Below, in pieces: positions 7,570 to 16,870 of a stretch of DNA of 29,202 bases. The notes under the pieces are model-generated. The model made no database searches, was not told the origin of the DNA, and saw only the letters and a program-made list of their open reading frames with translations. The stretch is taken from assembly GCA_036505295.1 (NCBI GenBank), contig DASXTQ010000121.1:1-29202 (forward strand), given 5' to 3'. The position numbers and the translations under genes were made by a program. The DNA comes from WS-7 sp036505295 (GTDB lineage: Bacteria; Eisenbacteria; RBG-16-71-46; SZUA-252). Each line of letters starts with the position of its first letter. Position 1 is the stretch's first letter.

Positions 7570-7662
7570 TCACACCACCCGGAGGACCCGCGACGCAGAT
7601 GTCACGCCTATTAAAGGGATTGCGTGGAAGGAAACGAGCCGGAGGGCGGTTCGGCGGGACGG

Positions 7663-10128
7663 CTAGTAGATCTGCTTGAGCAGCCGGATGAGATGCCGGC
7701 GGGTGATGCCCAGCTCGATTGCGGCGCGGCTTCGGTTCCCGCCGTTTCTCGAGAGCGCCGCGAGCACTTCCTCGCGCTTGAGCATGTCCACCTTACCGCG
7801 CAAACCACGCGAGGGATACGCCTCCGGCGCCGCTCCGGAGCCGGGGTGGAGGATCGGCATCAGCGCCCCGCGATCGAGGAGCTCCTGGCGGCCCGCACAG
7901 AGGAAGATCGACTCGATCTTGTGCTTCAACTCGCGGACGTTCCCCAGCCATGGAAGCGATACCAGATAGTCCATCGCGTCCTCGGAGAAGACGACCTGGC
8001 GCCCTTCGCGCGCTGAAAGCTCTTCCAGGTAGTTGCTGATCAGGAGCGGGATGTCCTCGCGGCGCTCGCGTAGCGGGGGGAGCGACAGCACAACCTGCCC
8101 AAGGCGATAAAAAAGGTCCGCGCGGAACCAGCCTGCCTTCACCGCGGCATCGAGATCTTTGTTCGTCGCCGAGATGATCCGCACATTGAGCTGCCGCGAA
8201 CGAACCTCGCCCAACCGGCGGTAGGTGCCGTCATCGAGAACTTGCAGCAGCTTCACCTGCGTGCGCTCGGATAGCTCGCCGATCTCGTTCAGGAAGATCG
8301 TGCCGCCGTCCGCGTCCTCGAAGATCCCCCGCTTCGTGATCGCCGCGCCTGTAAAGGCGCCCCGCACATACCCAAAGAGCTCGCTCTCGACGAGATCCCC
8401 GGGAAGGCTCGTGCAGTTCACCTCCACAAACGGTCGGCCCCGCTCGATTTCGAATGTTCGGAACATGTACGCGAGAAGATTCTTTCCGACCCCAGTCTCG
8501 CCCTGGATCAGGACCCGAGCCGGGGTCGAGAGGAGCTCCGACGCCTTCCGCACGACCTCGAGCGCCCGCGGGTGCTGCGTCATGAACCCGTGCGCGCGGG
8601 CGATGTCCTGGCTCTGCGAAGATGGGTGGTGCGTGGGGCGCTCGGACCGGGGCGCGACGAGCCAGGACGGCGCATGGAGGTCGCGCAGGATCCCTTCGCA
8701 GTCCCGGACCGCGTCCTCCAGCCCGAGCTGCTCGAACAAAGACATCGATTTGAACGCGTAATTCTGGGCCTCGCGGGACCGCTCCGGATCGGAAGCGCCC
8801 TTCGTCCGCTGGGCCTGTTCGCGATAGGCCCGCGCCAGCTCGAACCGCTCATGGAGCGATTCAAGGATGCGGATCGATTGGCGCGCCTGCGCGTTGGCAT
8901 CCACCTGCCGGCCCTCCAACGTGTGGATGGCCGCGAGCACGCGTCGCGTCGCGCCTTCTTCGAGCTGGTCCCTGAGGCGCAGGGTCCGCTCGAGCGCGTC
9001 CTCCGCGGCCGTCATCGCGTGCGCCACGTCTCCGCGTTCGGTGAACACCTCCGCGCGCCGGCGCTGGAGCTCGTGGATCATATCGCCTGCGGGCGCGCTC
9101 TGGCGGGCCATCTCGAGCGCTTGGTCGTAAAAGCCCAGCGCGTCATCCGGATGCCCCATCTCATGGTGCAGATCGCCGCGGCCCATGAGACAGAGCGCCT
9201 GTTCGCGCCAGGCGCCGAGGCGCGCGGTGATCTGGCTCGCGGCGTTCAGGTGCGCCTCCGCTGAAGCAAAGTCGTGCCGGTAGGAAGCGATCGACGCGAG
9301 GCCGATCCTCATGCGGGCGATCCCCGCATCCCTTCCGATTTGGACGTAGTTCGTGAGCGCGCGCTCGAAGTGCTCTCGCGCTTCGTCCCAGGACCCGGCT
9401 TTCAGGTGCACGATCCCGAGATTGGAGCAGGTGACCGCGATGTAGGCGAAGTTGCCTAGGCGGGTGGCGATCTCCATCGAGCGGAGCATGTGCCACGTCG
9501 CCTGCCGCCAGTCCGAGAGGTGTCGGTATAGGACGCCCAAATTGTTGTGCGTTCGGATGACGCCGTCGTCGTCGTTCAGATCCCAGCGGAAAAGGTGGAG
9601 CGAGGCTTCGTAAAACTCCTTGGCTTTGTCGAGGTCGCCGAGCCGGAAGTAAATCCGGCCGAAACAGTTGTAGGCGTGGGCGAGTGGCCCGGTGAGCCCC
9701 GATTCGCGGAAGTACGCGTGGGCGCGTTCGCAGGTGCGTAACGCCTCTTCGTATTGGCTCAGGTCGATCAAGGCACGAGCGCTTTGAAGCTGAAGGCGCG
9801 CAATAAGCTCGGGATGGAGCTCGGCGGCGATGCGGCCGCGGGCGCGAGCTAGATAGCGAACCGCCTCGGGCGCATCCCCCTTGTCGATCAGGGCCTCGGC
9901 CGCCTTCAACTCGAGGGCCGTGATGCGCGACTCCTCGAGCCCTAGACGCTCCGCGGCTTGGATGCACTCGTTGAGATTCTGAAGGGCGGGGACGTAGCTG
10001 TCCGCGCGCAGGAAGATCTCGGCGAGATCTTCCAGGGACTGCAGATGTCGCTCGGGATCTTGCGTGAGGCGCGCGGTCGATACCGCTTCCTCACGCTCCC
10101 GAATCAAGTCGGCCGTGGTCTTATTCAC
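7663..10128 (-). CDS. Sigma-54-type transcriptional activator with N-terminal TPR array
   Basis: Bacterial enhancer-binding protein of 821 residues. Residues about 25-480 are a long series of TPR-like helical pairs (for example LAHAYNCFGRIYFRLGDLDK and HNNLGVLYRHLSDWRQA), in place of the usual REC, GAF or PAS sensor. The AAA+ domain follows: Walker A GETGVGKN (543-550), the sigma-54 contact loop GAFTGA (590-595), the Walker B strand IFLNE (611-615), Arg-finger region FRADLFYRLG and sensor II WLGNVREL. A Fis-type helix-turn-helix ends the protein (about 786-820, NRSRAAIELGITRRHLIRLL). The Walker B Asp is Asn614, and the usual Pro in WPGNVREL is Leu. The start is GTG at 10128 with a weak GGGAAG upstream. 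It lies 42 bases downstream of a small exported-protein gene on the same strand. The ligand or partner sensed by the TPRs is unknown. Confidence 0.92.
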   Translation of the reverse strand: MNKTTADLIREREEAVSTARLTQDPERHLQSLEDLAEIFLRADSYVPALQNLNECIQAAERLGLEESRITALELKAAEALIDKGDAPEAVRYLARARGRIAAELHPELIARLQLQSARALIDLSQYEEALRTCERAHAYFRESGLTGPLAHAYNCFGRIYFRLGDLDKAKEFYEASLHLFRWDLNDDDGVIRTHNNLGVLYRHLSDWRQATWHMLRSMEIATRLGNFAYIAVTCSNLGIVHLKAGSWDEAREHFERALTNYVQIGRDAGIARMRIGLASIASYRHDFASAEAHLNAASQITARLGAWREQALCLMGRGDLHHEMGHPDDALGFYDQALEMARQSAPAGDMIHELQRRRAEVFTERGDVAHAMTAAEDALERTLRLRDQLEEGATRRVLAAIHTLEGRQVDANAQARQSIRILESLHERFELARAYREQAQRTKGASDPERSREAQNYAFKSMSLFEQLGLEDAVRDCEGILRDLHAPSWLVAPRSERPTHHPSSQSQDIARAHGFMTQHPRALEVVRKASELLSTPARVLIQGETGVGKNLLAYMFRTFEIERGRPFVEVNCTSLPGDLVESELFGYVRGAFTGAAITKRGIFEDADGGTIFLNEIGELSERTQVKLLQVLDDGTYRRLGEVRSRQLNVRIISATNKDLDAAVKAGWFRADLFYRLGQVVLSLPPLRERREDIPLLISNYLEELSAREGRQVVFSEDAMDYLVSLPWLGNVRELKHKIESIFLCAGRQELLDRGALMPILHPGSGAAPEAYPSRGLRGKVDMLKREEVLAALSRNGGNRSRAAIELGITRRHLIRLLKQIY

Positions 10129-10170
10129 GTCGTCTTCCCGAAGCCTACCGGACAGGAAACGATTCCGCGA

Positions 10171-10470
10171 TCAGAACCTCACCGTCGCCCAGTACACTCT
10201 CCAAAGAACTCCGAACAGATAGCGACTCGACATCGGGATTCTCGTGGCGCTAGTGCCCTCACTGGTGCTCTTCAACTTGGCGCATCTCTTTGTCGGTGAA
10301 GGAGGCGGGTTCAGCGTTTCGTCCGGCGAACCGGCCCACGCAACGGTCGGGCCGATCGCTTTGACCTGGGACTGGAAGGTGATGCTTACCGGCAGAGACA
10401 GGAACACCACGATCGCGAGAGGAAGCAGGGCTTTGGCTGGATTGGCCTTAACAACGGAGAGGAGGCTCAT
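10171..10470 (-). CDS. Small putatively exported protein upstream of the TPR activator
   Basis: Unrecognised 99-residue protein. It starts at ATG 10470 with AAGGTG eight bases upstream (10479-10484). The N-terminus looks like a signal peptide or membrane anchor: basic MSLLSVVKANPAK, a hydrophobic stretch ALLPLAIVVFLSLPVSI, then a possible VKA/IG cleavage site. The remainder is short, Pro/Ser/Thr-rich and basic (NPPPSPTKRC, one Cys). It ends in an aromatic tail, SSRYLFGVLWRVYWATVRF. The gene lies between selB and the TPR activator on the same strand, 42 bases before the activator, so co-transcription is likely. A peptide partner for the TPR array is an attractive inference but untested. A plus-strand frame across the same bases has no SD and was judged a shadow. 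Confidence 0.5.
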   Translation of the reverse strand: MSLLSVVKANPAKALLPLAIVVFLSLPVSITFQSQVKAIGPTVAWAGSPDETLNPPPSPTKRCAKLKSTSEGTSATRIPMSSRYLFGVLWRVYWATVRF

Positions 10471-10628
10471 AGTCGCTACACCTTCCCCTGAGGACCAGAA
10501 GGCTTGCCCCCACCTTGCAATCGCGGTGGAGAGTGGAAGGAGGGAGATGTATCCACCCACCGTACGCCTCGTAGGATAGCAGAGCAGGTGTCAAAAAGCA
10601 ATCAGAGGATGCCGGAAAGGTCACACTC

Positions 10629-12572
10629 CTAGGGGCGCGTCGGAGATTGTAAGCGGGGCCCTGGCACCCGCTCGTCCCCTTGGCGCCGGGTCAGCCCGGT
10701 CCTGTCCAGGTGTTCCAGGATCGGAACCGCGTATTTGCGTGAGACCTGGATCGTTTCCTTGAACGCGGCCATCGTGAGGGTCGAGCTCTTCCCGAAATGG
10801 GACCGCACCCGGCCCTCGAGGTCCTCCCAGAGCGCCCTGGGATAGAAGAGCTCCGAGGTGATCTTGACGGCGCGTCCGCTATCCGCCAGGTACCGGATCA
10901 GCTCCGTGGGTCGGGCGGCGGCCGGGATGTCCCGCGCGAGCTCGGAGACTTCGGGCACCTGGAAGCCCCTACTCGAGAGCTTCCGCTCCAGTTCCGCGAG
11001 CGCGCGCTCCTGTTCGGGTGTAAATCTCGGCGCCGCATCGGGGAGTTGAACCCGATCCCCTTTGAGGACAAGGCCCTTGCCCTCAAGCAGGAGCTCGAGC
11101 GCTTCGTCGAAGACCGGCCCTGGAACCTCGCGGCTCAAGAGACTCTTGAGCTCCCCTTTCGGGATGCCGTCGCGGAGCTTGTTCTCCTCGCCGTATCGCG
11201 CCACGGTCCGGACGACACGATCGAGCGATCCCCCCCACGCCGACGGGGTGAGGAGCCGCCCGTCTCGAAGGCGCACGAGCTTCGCCCCCGCGTCCACGGA
11301 GATGGCCGCCGCGACCGCGGAGGAGGCTGCCTCCGCGATCGACTCCGCGACGGCTCCGAGCCTCACCGCAGCCTCTTCCCCCGCAATTCCGGCCGAGCCC
11401 GCTTCCTCGGCCAGCGCCGCCAGCTTTTCCGTCACGGAGCCCGACCACAGGGTCTCGAGGCGGGCCCGGTCCTCCGCTCCGAGCCGGGCGCGCTTGCTCG
11501 GGGCTGGATCGACGACCGTAGCGCCGGCGATCGTGGAAGCGGGCGAGTAGGAGCGGATCACGATCCGGTCCCCCGCCGCGGCCAACGCCGGCTCCTCGAG
11601 GCGGAGCTGTGCCCAGCATTCCTCCCCCGGGGCGAGGGTGTCCCGCTCGAGCAGCACGGCGCGCCCCAGGATCTCGCTGGAGCCGAGATGGCACCGGAGC
11701 CGGGACCTGGAGCCGAGCGGCTTTGGCGCCGAATCCAGGAGCCCAAGCATGACGTCGAGGATTCGCGAAGGCCGGTATCGACCCGGAGTCGCGAGCCAAT
11801 CGCCGCGCCGCACATCCTCGCGGGGAACGCCGTGGATCGCGAGCGCCAGACGTTGGCCGGCGTGCGCTTCCTCGACGGTCTGGTCGTGTACCTGGGCCTG
11901 TCGCACTCGGACCAGGTGCCCCGCGGGCAAGAGCTCGAGCGAGTCCCCGGGACGGACGCTGCCGTTCCAGAGAGTTCCCGTCACGACGGTGCCGATCCCC
12001 TCGACCGGGAAAACACGATCGATCGGGAGGCGAGCCGGCCCGGCCGCGTCCCGCCCGCGCACCCTGTCGACCGCGTCGTCCAACGCCGCAAGGAGGGCGT
12101 CGATTCCCTCCCCCGTCGCCGCCGAGACCGGGATGACCGGGCTCCCATGAAGGGACGTCGGCTTCAGAAGCTCCTCCACCTCGCTTCTGACGACCGCGAG
12201 CGTCTCGGGATCCGCGAGGTCGGACTTGGTGAGTGCCACGACGCCCCGATCGATGTTCAACAAATGGACGATCGCGAGGTGCTCGCGGGTCTGGGGCATG
12301 ACCCCTTCGTCCGCGGCGACGACAAGCAGGACGAGGTCGATGCCCGTGGCGCCGGCGAGCATGTTCTTGACGAATCGTTCGTGCCCCGGGACGTCCACGA
12401 TCGCGACCCGCCGCCCGGAGGGAAGCGTCCGGTGGGCGAATCCGAGGTCGATGGAGATCCCGCGCTCTTTTTCTTCCTTGAGACGGTCGGTGTCGATTCC
12501 GGTGAGGCGGCGTACCAGCGCGGTCTTGCCGTGATCGATGTGGCCCGCGGTGCCGACCACGACCGGACGCAT
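10629..12572 (-). CDS. selB: Selenocysteine-specific elongation factor SelB
   Basis: GTPase that brings selenocysteyl-tRNA to the ribosome at UGA codons marked by a SECIS element. The 647-residue protein starts MRPVVVGTAGHIDHGKT (G1), then GISIDLGFAH (G2), DVPGHERFVKNM (G3) and ALTKSDLAD (G4). Beta-barrel domains follow (VFPVEGIGTVVTGTLWNGSV, GQRLALAIHGVPREDVRRGD). The C-terminal winged-helix region ends with ETIQVSRKYAVPILEHLDRT and GLTRRQGDERV, the RNA-binding WH4 pattern of SelB. The frame is open further upstream, but the family start MxxVVVGTAGHIDHGKT fixes the ATG at 12572, ten bases after the murA stop. No clear SD is visible. selA, selD, selC and any selenoprotein gene must lie elsewhere; none is seen here. 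Confidence 0.95.
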   Translation of the reverse strand: MRPVVVGTAGHIDHGKTALVRRLTGIDTDRLKEEKERGISIDLGFAHRTLPSGRRVAIVDVPGHERFVKNMLAGATGIDLVLLVVAADEGVMPQTREHLAIVHLLNIDRGVVALTKSDLADPETLAVVRSEVEELLKPTSLHGSPVIPVSAATGEGIDALLAALDDAVDRVRGRDAAGPARLPIDRVFPVEGIGTVVTGTLWNGSVRPGDSLELLPAGHLVRVRQAQVHDQTVEEAHAGQRLALAIHGVPREDVRRGDWLATPGRYRPSRILDVMLGLLDSAPKPLGSRSRLRCHLGSSEILGRAVLLERDTLAPGEECWAQLRLEEPALAAAGDRIVIRSYSPASTIAGATVVDPAPSKRARLGAEDRARLETLWSGSVTEKLAALAEEAGSAGIAGEEAAVRLGAVAESIAEAASSAVAAAISVDAGAKLVRLRDGRLLTPSAWGGSLDRVVRTVARYGEENKLRDGIPKGELKSLLSREVPGPVFDEALELLLEGKGLVLKGDRVQLPDAAPRFTPEQERALAELERKLSSRGFQVPEVSELARDIPAAARPTELIRYLADSGRAVKITSELFYPRALWEDLEGRVRSHFGKSSTLTMAAFKETIQVSRKYAVPILEHLDRTGLTRRQGDERVPGPRLQSPTRP

Positions 12573-12582
12573 GACGTTCGCG

Positions 12583-13907
<1,325 letters not shown>

Positions 13908-13911
<4 letters not shown>

Positions 13912-14855
13912 CGTCGCGGCCCTCGCATCCTTCCGATCAAGACCCTCGGCGTCCCTGCGAGGTCGCTTTCGACGCGCGCTCCCGCGAGGTGCGGCCCAAA
14001 TAGCTCCATGCATCTATCGGCCTGATCCCCGCCGATCTCGAGCGCGAGTAGTCCGCCCGGCTTGAGCCAGGCGGGCAGGCCGATGGCCGCCGCGCGAAAA
14101 GCATCGAGACCGTCGGGCCCGCCGTCAAGCGCTTCCAGAGGATCGTGGTCGCGCACTTCGGGCATCAGGCTCGGGATCGAGCTGCTCGGGATGTAGGGAA
14201 GATTCGAAACGAGAACGTCGACCGGCGAAAAGTCGATGGCGAGCGACGGATCGCGGAAATCGGCCTGCGTGAGACGGAGACGCTCCTGCACGCCGTTCCG
14301 GCGCGCGTTCCGCGCCGCGAGGGCGATCGCCTTGTCGCAACGGTCGATCGCCGTGGCGGTCCAGCCTTCGGGGAGCGCCAGGAGCATCGCGATGGGAATG
14401 GCTCCGGTGCCGGTACCCAGATCCAGGATCCTTCCGCGGGCGGGGGACTCCGCAAGCTCGGCGCCAAGCTTCTGCAGCACGTGCGCGACGAGGCCCTCCG
14501 TTTCGGGCCGGGGAACAAAAACGCCGGGCTCGATATCCAGCTCGGCTCCCAGGAATGAGATCTCGCCCAGGAGATGCTGCAAGGGCACGCGGCGGGATCG
14601 GGCCTCCAGGAGCCGCCCGAGACGAGCGGACTCCTCCTCGCTCACCGAGGCGTTCCGATTGGACCAAAGCTCCGACCGCGACGTCGCGAGGGCGTGGAGA
14701 AGGAGCGCTTCAGCGTCGTGGCCCGGCGAGGGGACGCCCGAGCGCTCGAGCAGGTCGCTCGCCTGGGCGAGCACGCTCGTGCGTGTGGGCGCGGCCCCCG
14801 GCTCCTCGCGTCCGCCCTGGCCCGCGCCGACTGGGATGACCTGACGCGCGCTCAT
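13908..14855 (-). CDS. prmC: Release factor glutamine methyltransferase PrmC/HemK
   Basis: Methylates the GGQ glutamine of release factors using S-adenosylmethionine; its substrate gene prfA is immediately upstream. The 315-residue protein has a helical N-terminal substrate domain (about 25-95), then PLQHLLGEISFLGAELDI and GVFVPRPETEGLV. The SAM loop is ILDLGTGTGAIPIA (about 143-156). The motif that is normally NPPY reads NLPY (218-221, inside VSNLPYIPS). The C-terminus has KPGGLLALEIGGDQ. The start at ATG 14855 overlaps the prfA stop as ATGA, and its stop overlaps murA the same way, so the three are probably translationally coupled. The first 24 residues (Gly/Ala-rich) are not conserved. Function is well supported by context despite the motif change. 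Confidence 0.94.
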
Positions 14856-15928
14856 GCTCGATGCGGCGCCGATTCGCCGGACGCGGCCAGCCGTTCCGCC
14901 TGCTCCGCGTGGAAGAGCCCGTCCACCACCTCGTCCAGGTCTCCCTCGAGCACGTCGGGCAGCCGGTAGAGGGTCAAACCGATGCGGTGCTCGGTCACCC
15001 TGCCCTGCGGGTAATTGTAGGTTCGGATCTTGGCGCTCCGGTCTCCGCTCGAAACCATCGACTTTCGCGTTTGAGCGAGCTTTCGCTCCTGCTCCTGGAT
15101 CTCCATGTCGAGAAGCCGCGCGCGGAGCACCTTGAGCGCCTTGGCCTTGTTCTTGAGCTGCGAGCGCTCGTCCTGGCACTGCACCACGATGCCGGTCGGG
15201 ATATGGCGGATGCGAACCGCGGAGTCGGCGGTGTTGACGCTCTGGCCGCCCGGACCCGAGGAACGGAACACGTCGACTTGGAGATCGGAGGGCTTGATCT
15301 CGAGGTCGATCTCCTCGGCCTCGGGAAGGACCGCCACCGTGACCGCGGACGTATGGATCCGTCCACTCGCCTCGGTCTCCGGCACGCGTTGGACGCGGTG
15401 GACGCCGCTCTCATACTTGAGCCGGCTATAGGCCCCGTCCCCTTCGATTGAAACGATCGCCTCCTTGGCGCCCCCGGCCCCCGCGCTGCTCAGGCTCAGG
15501 ATCTCGGCGCGCCAGCCGTGCCGCTCCGCGTACTTGACGTACATCCGGAGCATCTCGGCCGCGAAGAGCGCCGCCTCGTCGCCGCCCGTGCCGGCGCGGA
15601 TCTCCACGATCACGTTTTTCTGGTCGAGCGGGTTGGGCGGGAGGAGCAGCTTCGGCAGCTCGGCCTCGAGCTTGGCCCGCTCCGCCTCGAGCTCCGCCAG
15701 CTCGGCCCTGGCCATACCGATCAGCTCGGCATCCTTCTCGGTGCGCAGCAACGCCGTGTCCTCCGCGATACGATGGAGCACCTCGTCGTATCGCCGCGCG
15801 GCGTCCACGAGATCTTCGAGCGAGCTTCGCTCCTTGCTGACCTTGCGGAGCTCAGCCGGATTTTGGTGGATGCTCGGATCGGCGAGCTTCAGGGTCAGCT
15901 CCTCGAATCGGGCCTTCGCCCGTTCCAA
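14852..15928 (-). CDS. prfA: Peptide chain release factor 1
   Basis: Recognises UAA and UAG and triggers peptide release. The sequence has the helical domain 1, EIRAGTGGDEAALFAAEMLR, the codon-reading PxT motif (Pro183-Glu184-Thr185 within RVPETEASGRIHTSA), the catalytic GGQ (227-229 in SSGPGGQSVNTADSAVRI) and the RF1-specific C-terminus TEHRIGLTLYRLPDVLEGDL. PxT rather than SPF separates it from RF2. The start shown is TTG at 15928, without a well-placed SD. The coding frame continues upstream through ATC (15940-15938, seven bases after GAGGG), so the true start is uncertain by a few codons. It lies 25 bases after the DUF1385 gene and overlaps prmC. Confidence 0.95.
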   Translation of the reverse strand: MERAKARFEELTLKLADPSIHQNPAELRKVSKERSSLEDLVDAARRYDEVLHRIAEDTALLRTEKDAELIGMARAELAELEAERAKLEAELPKLLLPPNPLDQKNVIVEIRAGTGGDEAALFAAEMLRMYVKYAERHGWRAEILSLSSAGAGGAKEAIVSIEGDGAYSRLKYESGVHRVQRVPETEASGRIHTSAVTVAVLPEAEEIDLEIKPSDLQVDVFRSSGPGGQSVNTADSAVRIRHIPTGIVVQCQDERSQLKNKAKALKVLRARLLDMEIQEQERKLAQTRKSMVSSGDRSAKIRTYNYPQGRVTEHRIGLTLYRLPDVLEGDLDEVVDGLFHAEQAERLAASGESAPHRA

Positions 15929-15953
15929 CGCTTCGCGGATGGCGGATCCCTCG

Positions 15954-16832
15954 TTACAGGACGGCGCGGAGGGCGGCGATCGCGACCTCGAGCATGTCGT
16001 TCGAGGGTTCGCGGGTGGTGAGTCGCTGGAGCTTGAGGCCGGGCTCGCTGACCCATTTCACCCAGCGCTTATCGTAGTGCGCGCCGGCGAATCGAATGAT
16101 CTCGAAGGAGATTCCGGCGATGACCGGGATCAGCGCGAACCGGAGCAGGCGGGCCTGCCACGTATCGGGCCGGCCGAGGAACGCGAACACGGCGAAGCTC
16201 ACGATGACGACAAGAAACAGGAAGCTCGTGCCGCAGCGCGGATGAAACCGGCTGTAGGTTCGCGCGTTCTCAGGCGTGAGCTCCTGGCCCGATTCGAGGT
16301 TGTGGATCGTCTTGTGTTCGGCGCCGTGGTACATGAACACGCGCTGCATCTCCCCCCAGAATCCCACGGCGACGATATAGATCAGGAAGAACCCGAGCCG
16401 GAACGCGCCGTCGATCAGGTTGTAGGCGAGCCCTTGCCGGACCCCGGTCAGATCGGTGAGCTTGAGTGGGAGGTAGAAAAAGATAAGGAAGCCGAGGAGA
16501 AAGGAAATCGTCACGGTGATGCCCATGCTGAGCCCCAGCTTGCCGAAACGCGCTCCTCCTTGGGGCTTCTCCATTCCCGCGGGGACCGCGGCCTCGGCCG
16601 AGAACGCGAGCGCCTGGACGCCGATGCGGAGCGATTCCACAAGCACGACCGCGCCGCGGATGATCGGGAGGCCGAAGAAAAACGCCCGCCGGGAGATCGA
16701 GACAAACTCCTGCGTCTTGACCTGAATCGATCCGTCCGGCAGGCGCACCGCGGTCGCGATCATCTTAGGAGAGCGCATCATCACGCCTTCGATGACGGCC
16801 TGCCCACCGATGGGCGAATAACGTTCGGGCAT
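15954..16832 (-). CDS. DUF1385 (YqhQ-like) integral membrane protein
   Basis: Conserved membrane protein of unknown biochemical function, named YqhQ in Bacillus subtilis. The 292-residue product begins with the family signature GGQAVIEGVMMRSPKMIA. Hydrophobic segments follow near 55-75, 100-130, 140-160 and 200-245. A strikingly conserved loop, YHGAEHKTIHNLESG, and then SRFHPRCGTSFLF contain His, Glu and Cys residues that could bind a metal. The start at ATG 16832 was chosen for its position before the signature; there is no clear SD, and the frame is open further upstream. It lies between rpmE and prfA, an order seen in several phyla (rho-rpmE-yqhQ-prfA-prmC), so co-expression with translation genes is likely. 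Confidence 0.92.
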   Translation of the reverse strand: MPERYSPIGGQAVIEGVMMRSPKMIATAVRLPDGSIQVKTQEFVSISRRAFFFGLPIIRGAVVLVESLRIGVQALAFSAEAAVPAGMEKPQGGARFGKLGLSMGITVTISFLLGFLIFFYLPLKLTDLTGVRQGLAYNLIDGAFRLGFFLIYIVAVGFWGEMQRVFMYHGAEHKTIHNLESGQELTPENARTYSRFHPRCGTSFLFLVVIVSFAVFAFLGRPDTWQARLLRFALIPVIAGISFEIIRFAGAHYDKRWVKWVSEPGLKLQRLTTREPSNDMLEVAIAALRAVL

Positions 16833-16870
16833 GGAAGAGGGAGACGGGAGGCGGCTTAAATCGGGCGCGG

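Larger units (their letters stand above)
7086..7662. other. 577-bp gene-poor gap between converging genes
   Basis: The gap lies between the NFACT gene and the sigma-54 activator, whose 3' ends face each other. I find no convincing gene, tRNA or terminator with a T-run. What it does hold: a 10-bp palindrome GGCACGTGCC (7368-7377) inside a sigma-54-like site on the minus strand; a hairpin ATCTC-ctga-GAGAT (7271-7284) with partial GG/CC extension; a 7-bp-stem hairpin (7553-7569); and tiny frames of 32 aa (7225-7323, minus) and 47 aa (7396-7539, plus, with AAAGGA four to five bases before its ATG). It is unusually long for this compact genome and looks less GC-rich than its neighbours. Confidence 0.5.

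Noticed and set aside
10244..10579. 111-residue plus-strand frame over the small exported gene
   Set aside because: No SD, no signal or motif; the minus-strand frame has an SD, a signal-like N-terminus and an operon position.
10589..10594. Perfect TTGACA (minus strand) upstream of the small exported gene
   Set aside because: No acceptable -10 hexamer at 16 to 18 bases; TATCCT is only ten bases away.
10598..10615. Sigma-54-like GGCATCCTCTGATTGC on the minus strand before the small exported gene
   Set aside because: GG and GC are twelve bases apart instead of ten, which would not be read by sigma-54.
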